A stretch of 64,000 nt of DNA, from NCBI RefSeq assembly GCF_000477435.1, contig NC_022576.1, positions 806,001 through 870,000 on the forward strand, read 5' to 3'. A model generated the notes under the pieces. That model did no database searches and had not been told where the DNA came from. It saw only the letters and a list, made by a program, of their open reading frames with translations. This document shows positions 57,944 through 64,000 of the stretch, piece by piece. A program made the position numbers and the translations under genes. The first letter of the stretch is position 1. Each line of letters begins with the position of its first letter. The DNA is from Candidatus Symbiobacter mobilis CR. GTDB lineage: Bacteria > Pseudomonadota > Gammaproteobacteria > Burkholderiales > Burkholderiaceae_C.

Positions 57944-58891
57944 ATGCAAACCTACCGTTACACCTTGCGCCTATCGAGCGCAGTAGGCACCCCACTGGCC
58001 GCAGGCACCCTGTTCGGCCAGTTGTGTTGGGTGCTGCGCCACCGCATGGGCCATGCTGCGCTGGATGCACTGCTCCAGGGTTACACCGACGGCAAACCTT
58101 TCGCCGTCCTTTCCGATGCCTTTCCCAGCGGGCACGTTCCCTTGCCCCACGTTCCTTCGCACTGGTGGGAGCAACCCCGTGACGGGGATCGCAAGCAATG
58201 GAAAAAACGGCGCTGGCTTCCTGTCGATGCGCTGCGCGCCCCCACACCCACCTGGCAACAACGCGCCCGATCCGACAAGGACGTGTTCCCCTTTCGGGAT
58301 TCCCCACAGCCGCACAACACCATCAACCGGGGAACCGGCACCACGGGCAAAGGCGCTTTTGCCCCTTACGTCATGCCGCAGACTTGGTTCGACCAGAACG
58401 TGCAATGCGACCTGTACATCGTCCTCGATACCGGGCGGCTGAGCCTGCAAGCGTGTACCGATGCCCTGGAACACCTGGGGCAGGCTGGCTTTGGGCGCGA
58501 CGCAAGCATCGGGTTGGGCAAATTCGCACTGACGGCGAAACCGCAGCCAGTGCAATGGCCCACCCCCGACAAAAGCAACGCCTACCTGACGCTGGCACCT
58601 TGCGCCCCCCAAGGCCTGGGGTTTTGCCCACGCCGCAGCAGCTACCAGGTTTGGACGCACTTTGGCAGGCATGGCGACATCGCCGTGCTTCGTGGCCAAC
58701 CCTTCAAGCGCCCAGTGCTGTTGGCCAAGGCCGGCGCGGTGCTTTGGCCCGAGGCGGTCGATCCCACGCTGCCCTGCATCGGCCAAGGCATCGGCGGGTT
58801 GCAACAACCCTTATCCGCAGTGATGCCGGAGACCGTACACCAAGGCTACGCGCCCGTCATTCCGATTTCCTGCCCCAAGGAGAAAGCATGA
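57944..58891 (+). CDS. csm4: Type III-A RAMP subunit Csm4 (Cas5)
   Basis: Csm4 holds the 5' end of crRNA and binds Cas10. The 315-residue product begins TYRYTLRLSSAVGTPLAAGTLFGQL and has a Gly-rich loop GFGRDASIGLGKF. Its stop overlaps the csm5 start (ATGA, 58888-58891). Confidence 0.9.
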   Translation: MQTYRYTLRLSSAVGTPLAAGTLFGQLCWVLRHRMGHAALDALLQGYTDGKPFAVLSDAFPSGHVPLPHVPSHWWEQPRDGDRKQWKKRRWLPVDALRAPTPTWQQRARSDKDVFPFRDSPQPHNTINRGTGTTGKGAFAPYVMPQTWFDQNVQCDLYIVLDTGRLSLQACTDALEHLGQAGFGRDASIGLGKFALTAKPQPVQWPTPDKSNAYLTLAPCAPQGLGFCPRRSSYQVWTHFGRHGDIAVLRGQPFKRPVLLAKAGAVLWPEAVDPTLPCIGQGIGGLQQPLSAVMPETVHQGYAPVIPISCPKEKA

Positions 58892-60585
58892 AACCCTTTC
58901 TGCAAACGCACCGCCTAGCCCTGACCCCGCTTTCCCCCATCCACATCGGCTGTGGGGAAGACTTTCTGCCCACCAACTACGTCATCGTCAAGGATGCCTT
59001 GTATGGCTTCGACCCCAGCCAAGCCATTGCAGGCAAGATGGTCGACGAGTTGCAGAAATTGGTCGATGCACGGTCGCCGAATTTGCTTGCAATCCAAAAG
59101 CTGTTCTACAAAAACGCGGCGGACATCCAGCCCTGGGCGCAGGTTCTGGTTCCCGTCAGCAGCGGGGTGGTGTCGCAGTACCAGCAACGAATCGGCCAAG
59201 TCGCACAAAACGAGGGCGATGGCACCAAGGTCATCAACCGGCTTGCCATCGAACGGCACAGCTACACCGGCGCGGATCAAGCGGCGTACATCCCCGGCAG
59301 CAGCTTCAAAGGCTGCCTGCGCACTGCATGGTTGGACCACATCAATGCAGGGCATGTCCCCCCCGACACAGTACGCGAAAACAAATCGACCGCGAATTTC
59401 GAGAAAGAGTTGTTCCGCGGCGACTTCCAAAACAGCCCATTGCGGCTGCTCAAAGTTGCCGATTTCATGCCTGCCCCAGGCCAAGAATTGGAACGGCGCG
59501 TACTGTTCGCCATCAACCACAAAAAGGCCCAAGTGCTTGATCGTGCGGGGCAAGAACGCACAGGACGGGGGCCAACCACCCGCAAGGAATGCATCCTGCA
59601 CGGACAGTTCCGCGCCCTGGTGGCGGAAGGCGTATTGGGCACGCTGGAGGCAGTGCAAGGCAAGGCCGACCCCAAGGAATTACCCCATCTGGAACCCCAG
59701 GATTGGCGCACGCTAGCCAAATACAGCAACGCCTACCACCTGCCCCGCCTGCTTGGCGAATTGGCGATGCTGGAACGGCGGAACATGGGCTGCGAACGGT
59801 GGCGTGCCCGCCTGGCTGCCTTGCTGAAAGAGCTGGAAGCGCCTTTGCAGAAGGGGGAAATGTTCCTGGTGCGGCTGGGGCGCTTTGGTGGCGCAGAAAG
59901 CAAAACCCTTTCCGGCAAAGGGGTGGCGCGGATCAAGATTCTGGAAGGACGGTCGCCAGAAGGAAGGCAACAGTCTTCCTTTCACGAGCAAACCAAAACC
60001 ATCTGGCTTGCCGCCGAGCAGGAAGACGACCGAGATCACGCCCTCCCCTTTGGCTGGGCGGTGGTGGAAATCAACCCTGGCGAACCATGCACGGCGCTGC
60101 AAACATGGTGCGCAGCGCAGTCTGCCAACAAAACCAAGCTGTCAGCGTTGCGAGAGGAATTGCACACCTTGCGTGCCGCAGCCATGCAAAAGCGGGAAGA
60201 ACAACGAAGACTCGCCGAAGAACAAGCCCGCACCAAGCAGGAGCAGGAACGCGCCCAGAAAGAACGAGAACAGGCTATAGCCCAAATGACCGAGCAAGGC
60301 CGCCGAATCGAGCAACTGCGCCAACGGTGCGAGGAATGGCATGCAAGGATGCCACCGCATGGCAATTACAAGCACCAGGCGGCGAACCATGCCCAGGCAG
60401 GCTTGTTCCAAGATGCACACCGCCTAATCAACCAGGCTGTCACCGAAGGGTGGAGCACCGAAGACAAAGCCACCTTGGCCAAGATGCTCGAAGAATGGCT
60501 CCCCAAAGTCGTTGCACTACGGGGCAAGGAGTTGGGCAAGGACGAGCGCAAAAAGCTGCAATGGGCCAAATTGTGTAATGGATAG
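58888..60585 (+). CDS. csm5: Type III-A RAMP subunit Csm5 with C-terminal coiled coil
   Basis: Csm5 caps the 3' end of the complex and helps crRNA maturation. The 565-residue product starts HRLALTPLSPIHIGCGEDF and has YIPGSSFKGCLRTAWLDHI. The RAMP part ends near residue 410. A coiled coil of about 70 residues (415-487; REELHTLRAAAMQKREEQRR) and an 80-residue helical C-terminus follow, which ordinary Csm5 (about 350-400 residues) lacks. Long plus-strand frame upstream of 58888 is a shadow of csm4. Confidence 0.9.
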   Translation: MKPFLQTHRLALTPLSPIHIGCGEDFLPTNYVIVKDALYGFDPSQAIAGKMVDELQKLVDARSPNLLAIQKLFYKNAADIQPWAQVLVPVSSGVVSQYQQRIGQVAQNEGDGTKVINRLAIERHSYTGADQAAYIPGSSFKGCLRTAWLDHINAGHVPPDTVRENKSTANFEKELFRGDFQNSPLRLLKVADFMPAPGQELERRVLFAINHKKAQVLDRAGQERTGRGPTTRKECILHGQFRALVAEGVLGTLEAVQGKADPKELPHLEPQDWRTLAKYSNAYHLPRLLGELAMLERRNMGCERWRARLAALLKELEAPLQKGEMFLVRLGRFGGAESKTLSGKGVARIKILEGRSPEGRQQSSFHEQTKTIWLAAEQEDDRDHALPFGWAVVEINPGEPCTALQTWCAAQSANKTKLSALREELHTLRAAAMQKREEQRRLAEEQARTKQEQERAQKEREQAIAQMTEQGRRIEQLRQRCEEWHARMPPHGNYKHQAANHAQAGLFQDAHRLINQAVTEGWSTEDKATLAKMLEEWLPKVVALRGKELGKDERKKLQWAKLCNG

Positions 60586-60671
60586 GGCACAACAACCCAT
60601 AAGCCAATATGGCCATCAACGGCCTTCCCAAACCCGGAAATAAAGCAAAAGCCAATGAAAAAGGAAGCAAT

Positions 60672-61748
60672 ATGCTGAAACGATTGAAGGTTCGCAACTT
60701 TGCAGTGTTTACCGATGCGACCATCGAATGGTCACCGGGGCTGAACGTCATTGTTGGTGAAAACGGTACTGGCAAAAGCCAATTGTTGAAATTGGCCTAT
60801 TCGGTGGGTTGGGTCAGCGCGGCACAGGAAAAGGCTGCCCGGCAATCGAAGGAGGAACTACAAAAACGTCTGGCCGACAAGCTCTGCGCCACCTGCCGCC
60901 CTGAGTATCTGGGGCGCCTGGTATCGCGGCAACAAGGGCGCAATCGATGCGATGTCGAGGTTGCATTCGAGGTCGAATCCAAGGTCGAATTTGCCAATCT
61001 TGCAGAGGCGGATTTTGCATTTTCTTTCGCAACCAATGCAAAAACCGAAGTCAAGATCGAGAAAATGCCCAAGGCATATTTGCCTACATCACCAATATTC
61101 ATTCCGACGCGGGAAATGTTGTCCATCTATCCCGGCTTTGCATCCGTATATGAAAACCAGCATCTGGAGTTCGACGAAACCTATTACGATCTTGCCAAAG
61201 CGCTCAGCGGAAATGCGCACAAAAAACATGAAGCCAAAGTACAACAATTGATCGAAGCACTAGAAAGTCTTATGGAAGGCCATATTCGGCAGGATACCGG
61301 TCGTTTTTATATTTTTCCAAACAAAGCCGGTGCGGGAAAGTTGGAAATTCCACTCGTTGCCGAAGGCTTGCGCAAACTTGCCATGCTGGCCTATTTGCTG
61401 ATCAATGGCTCGTTGAAAGGCCGTGGAACCCTGTTTTGGGATGAACCGGAAACCAACCTCAACCCCAAGCTGATGGTTCGCCTGGCTTCTGCATTGGTCG
61501 AGTTGGCCGAACAAGGGTTCCAGGTTGTGCTGGCTACACACAGCCTGTTCATGTTACGAGAGATCGAGTTGGTGCAGAGAAAGCGCAAGGCACGTGTTCC
61601 CACGTGTTTCCTGGGGTTGACCATGGCAGGTGACGCAGTTACGGTCGAACAAAGCCAAGATATTGCAGGAATCCAAACCCTGGTTTTGCTGGACGAGGAA
61701 CTGCATCAATCTGATCGTTATCTTGCAGAGGGGGTGGCCCATGCCTGA
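60672..61748 (+). CDS. AAA family (OLD/RecF-like, ABC-type) ATPase
   Basis: The 358-residue protein has Walker A IVGENGTGKSQ (residues 27-37), Walker B TLFWDEPETNLNP (about 253-265) and an H-loop VLATHSLFMLREI. The insert between carries CATCRPEY and predicted helices. This is the AAA_15/AAA_21 ATPase type common in anti-phage systems. AAGGAAG precedes ATG 60672; an in-frame ATG at 60609 is possible. Its last 8 bases overlap the nuclease gene, so the two form a module. It has lower GC than the csm genes. Confidence 0.88.
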   Translation: MLKRLKVRNFAVFTDATIEWSPGLNVIVGENGTGKSQLLKLAYSVGWVSAAQEKAARQSKEELQKRLADKLCATCRPEYLGRLVSRQQGRNRCDVEVAFEVESKVEFANLAEADFAFSFATNAKTEVKIEKMPKAYLPTSPIFIPTREMLSIYPGFASVYENQHLEFDETYYDLAKALSGNAHKKHEAKVQQLIEALESLMEGHIRQDTGRFYIFPNKAGAGKLEIPLVAEGLRKLAMLAYLLINGSLKGRGTLFWDEPETNLNPKLMVRLASALVELAEQGFQVVLATHSLFMLREIELVQRKRKARVPTCFLGLTMAGDAVTVEQSQDIAGIQTLVLLDEELHQSDRYLAEGVAHA

Positions 61749-62268
61749 ATTGCGCGAGGGAGACTTTGTTTACTCGTTTCCAAATAGCTGGCAAGTCTTG
61801 AAATGGGATGCCACCCATTTTCATAAAAAACGATTTCAATCGTTTGGCAAGGAATCCAAGGCTGCGGATCTGGTAGCTTTCGATGAGACTGGGAAACAGT
61901 TATGGCTGATCGAGTGCAAAGACTTCCGCCCCAATGGTCGAACCAAGACCACCGATCTTTGCGACGAGATTGCCGAGAAGTTCAAGTCAACTTTGGCGGC
62001 CCTGGTTTGCGCACGCAATACCGATGACTCGGCTACACAGCGCTTTGCCCGCATGGCACTGAAAAAACTGCACCTACGTTGTGCCGTGCATTGGGAACAT
62101 CCGCTCCAACCGCACCGTTTGTGGCCATCCGTCAACATGAATCGGGCTGCCATACGCGACAAACTCCGACAACGTCTGTATGTAGCCGATCCCAGCGCCG
62201 AGTTGGGCAATTCCAGCCAACTGGCCACTGTCATGCCTTGCACGATCAGAAATTCGCGCAATCCGTAG
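61741..62268 (+). CDS. Putative PD-(D/E)XK nuclease, partner of the ATPase
   Basis: The 175-residue protein has the restriction-endonuclease-like core: Asp43 in SKAADLVAFDE and Glu58/Lys60 in LWLIECKDFRP, i.e. D-x14-E-x-K. After the core comes a helix (DEIAEKFKSTLAAL). No CARF, HEPN or DNA-binding domain is seen. It starts within the end of the ATPase gene. I infer that the ATPase regulates it; family not recognised by name. Confidence 0.75.
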   Translation: MPELREGDFVYSFPNSWQVLKWDATHFHKKRFQSFGKESKAADLVAFDETGKQLWLIECKDFRPNGRTKTTDLCDEIAEKFKSTLAALVCARNTDDSATQRFARMALKKLHLRCAVHWEHPLQPHRLWPSVNMNRAAIRDKLRQRLYVADPSAELGNSSQLATVMPCTIRNSRNP

Positions 62269-62383
62269 CCCGGATCGATCGTGCGCAGAACCATCCAGTG
62301 CAGCAACACGATCACGCCCCCACTCGATCGCGGCAAGCTTGCCAATTGCCCCATCCCGCCAAACCGTGCCGACACTGCTCCCC

Positions 62384-63538
62384 ATGAACTCCTACGACCC
62401 CCACCACCCCGCCGGCTATCCGCGCCGTGTTTTGATCGCTGTCAGCGGCTTGTCCCCGCAGATCGTCACCGAGACGATTTACGCCCTGGCCGCCGACCAA
62501 GACGAGGCTTTCGTTCCTACCGAAGTCCATCTGCTGACCACCGCCACCGGCGCGCAGCGGGCCGAGCTTTCGCTGCTCAGTGAAGACCTTGGCTGGTTCC
62601 ATAAATTACAGGACGACTTCCATCTGCCCGGTATCGCTTTCGACCGCAGCCATATCCATGTGATGCGCGATGCCCAGGGCAAGCCGTTGGGCGATATCCG
62701 CACTCCGGCGGACAACCAGGCCGCTGCCGACTTCATCACCGCACAGGTTCGCGCTTTCACTGCCGACGATGCTTGCGCTCTGCACGCTTCCATCGCAGGC
62801 GGGCGCAAGACGATGGGGTTTTATCTGGGCTACGCCTTGTCGCTCTATGGCCGTGCGCAGGATCGGCTGAGCCACGTCCTCGTCAGCGAGCCGTTCGAAT
62901 CGAGCTACGAATTTTTCTACCCCACGCCCTATAGCCGTGTTTTGCAGGTGCGTGATGGGCAATTGGTCGATACCGCTCTTGCCCAGGTCACGCTGGCCAA
63001 CATCCCTTTCGTCAGCCTGCGCCATGGGCTGCCCGCCGCGCTGCTGGCAGGCACCGCCAGCTTCAATGACACCGTCGAAGCCGCCATTGCCGCATTGGCC
63101 CCACCCCGGCTGCGGCTGAACTTGCGCGGCCAATACATCGTTGCGGGCCAAATCCGCATCGCGCTACCGCCTGCGGAACTGGCACTGCTAGCCGTTTTTG
63201 CGCGCCGTGCGGAAATGGGCAAGGAACCCCTGCCCGCGCCTGCAAAGGGTGTTCCAGACCCAGACTGGGCAACGATCTACCTGCGCGAATACCGCCGCAT
63301 CACCGGCAACGATGCCGAAGACCAAGACCCCACGCACCGCGCATTGCGCAACGGCATGGACGGCGAATACTTCAGCGCCCGCAAATCCAAGCTGGAACGC
63401 CGAATCAAAAACGCGCTGGGTCCGGCGGCCAAAGCCTATCTGATCGCCGACGGCGGCACCCGCCCCCACCGTTACCAATTGGCTTTGGGCGCGGATGCGA
63501 TTGCGTTTGAGGAAATTCCAACTGTGTTCAACCCATAA
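62384..63538 (+). CDS. CRISPR ring-nuclease/CARF family protein (NE0113, Csm6-annotated)
   Basis: The 384-residue protein resembles TIGR02584: N-terminal Rossmann-like CARF (VLIAVSGLSPQIVTETIYAL, and the motif SIAGGRKTMGFYLGYAL) and a C-terminal winged-helix-like part (EYFSARKSKLERRIKNALG). Its ligand is likely cyclic oligoadenylate made by Cas10. I see no R-x4-6-H HEPN motif in the C-terminal half, which argues for a ring nuclease or sensor rather than a Csm6 RNase. ATG 62384 is the family start. Confidence 0.8.
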   Translation: MNSYDPHHPAGYPRRVLIAVSGLSPQIVTETIYALAADQDEAFVPTEVHLLTTATGAQRAELSLLSEDLGWFHKLQDDFHLPGIAFDRSHIHVMRDAQGKPLGDIRTPADNQAAADFITAQVRAFTADDACALHASIAGGRKTMGFYLGYALSLYGRAQDRLSHVLVSEPFESSYEFFYPTPYSRVLQVRDGQLVDTALAQVTLANIPFVSLRHGLPAALLAGTASFNDTVEAAIAALAPPRLRLNLRGQYIVAGQIRIALPPAELALLAVFARRAEMGKEPLPAPAKGVPDPDWATIYLREYRRITGNDAEDQDPTHRALRNGMDGEYFSARKSKLERRIKNALGPAAKAYLIADGGTRPHRYQLALGADAIAFEEIPTVFNP

Positions 63539-63563
63539 CCCCCATTTGCAAGGAGGAGTAGCG

Positions 63564-64000
63564 ATGACCATGTGTACCGTCGATTTGGGGGTGTCTTTCA
63601 CCACCCCGGCCTTTTTGGGCAACTCCAAGCAGGAGGCCCAATGGCGAACACCCCCGTTCAAAGCCCTATTGCGACAGTGGTGGCGAATCGTCCATGCGCC
63701 CAAAGTGGGCTATGACGTAGACAGGTTGCGGGAAGACGAAAACCGGCTTTTTGGCTATGCCGGGGATGAAAGCGGCGGAAAGTCGCTGGTGCGGATGCGG
63801 TTGTCGGGGTGGGAGGAAGGAAAACAGCGTGCATTGCCGAAGATGACCCCGGTTCAACATCCCGAAGTCAAGGATCGCAATACCAAACAAGCAATACCCA
63901 TTCCCCCATCGGTGTATTTGGGCTTTGGCCCTGTAACTACGCAGGGCAACCGCCCAGCCATCGCCCCCAACCCCAACAACCCGCTGTCCTGGCAGCTTCG
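63564..64000 (+). CDS. Cmr1-like RAMP protein, N-terminal part (runs off window)
   Basis: The open frame runs 145 codons to the window end without a stop. It has VSFTTPAFLGNSKQEAQWRT and PPFKALLRQWWRIVHAP, the N-terminal motif of type III-B Cmr1 (target-RNA-side cap). AGGAGG lies seven bases upstream. Finding Cmr1 next to csm1-csm5 is unusual; whether other cmr genes follow cannot be seen. Confidence 0.72.
   Translation, partial: MTMCTVDLGVSFTTPAFLGNSKQEAQWRTPPFKALLRQWWRIVHAPKVGYDVDRLREDENRLFGYAGDESGGKSLVRMRLSGWEEGKQRALPKMTPVQHPEVKDRNTKQAIPIPPSVYLGFGPVTTQGNRPAIAPNPNNPLSWQL

Noticed and set aside
58198..58887. Long N-terminal extension of csm5 overlapping csm4
   Set aside because: It is an out-of-frame shadow of csm4; ATG 58888 gives the Csm5 family start and an ATGA overlap.

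Overview
The window is GC-rich bacterial chromosome from a betaproteobacterium, most likely Burkholderiales and Comamonadaceae-like. The evidence is gene content and order: hisI-hisE-DUF4870-HIT-tatABC, rpmF-plsX-fabH-fabD-fabG-acpP-fabF, gmk-rpoZ-spoT, secB-gpsA, nadC-nadA-pssA-leuA and lptA-lptB-rpoN. I cannot name a species from sequence alone.

Bases 1-48,400 are mostly housekeeping. 1-3,253 (+): end of histidine biosynthesis (hisI partial, hisE), a small membrane protein, a HIT protein and the Tat translocase. 3,275-9,935: HtrA-type protease (-), cysteine-motif protein (+), yicC (-), then Ser/Thr kinase, PP2C phosphatase, rdgB and hemW (+). 10,196-17,533 (+): ferredoxin, ribosomal protein L32 and the fatty-acid cluster, with two unusually long gene-free gaps. 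17,607-29,431: hypothetical membrane protein, cutA (-), gmk, rpoZ, spoT, thiM, thiE, gdhA, a hypothetical (-), a 1-Cys peroxiredoxin, a secreted nuclease (-), a diguanylate cyclase and a FleN/MinD-like ATPase. 29,558-32,690 (-): folE, a C-terminal processing protease and gpmA. 32,904-41,775 (+): rhodanese, secB, gpsA, nadC, nadA, pssA, leuA (behind an attenuator-like leader) and a D,D-endopeptidase. 41,830-48,328 (-): rpoN, lptB, lptA, dsbA-like, SPOR protein and argS. No lptC lies next to lptA.

From about 48,400 the character changes. A more AT-rich porin plus PstS-like pair (-) lies between two copies of a direct repeat of about 70-85 bp. Then comes a type III-A CRISPR-Cas operon (+): cas6, cas10/csm1 with both HD and GGDD motifs, csm2, csm3, csm4 and csm5. 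It continues with an AAA ATPase overlapping a PD-(D/E)XK nuclease, a CARF/ring-nuclease family (NE0113, Csm6-annotated) gene, and a Cmr1-like RAMP gene that runs off the window end. csm2 is split by a 1,904-bp insertion sequence with an intact DDE transposase, matching ends and a perfect 8-bp target duplication. No CRISPR array and no cas1/cas2 are present.

The most interesting content is this CRISPR locus: the nested ATPase-nuclease pair, the long coiled-coil C-terminus on Csm5, the Cmr1-like gene beside a Csm set, and the fresh IS insertion that probably cripples or retunes the complex. Several families of palindromic intergenic repeats occur elsewhere. I saw no tRNA, rRNA or convincing riboswitch.
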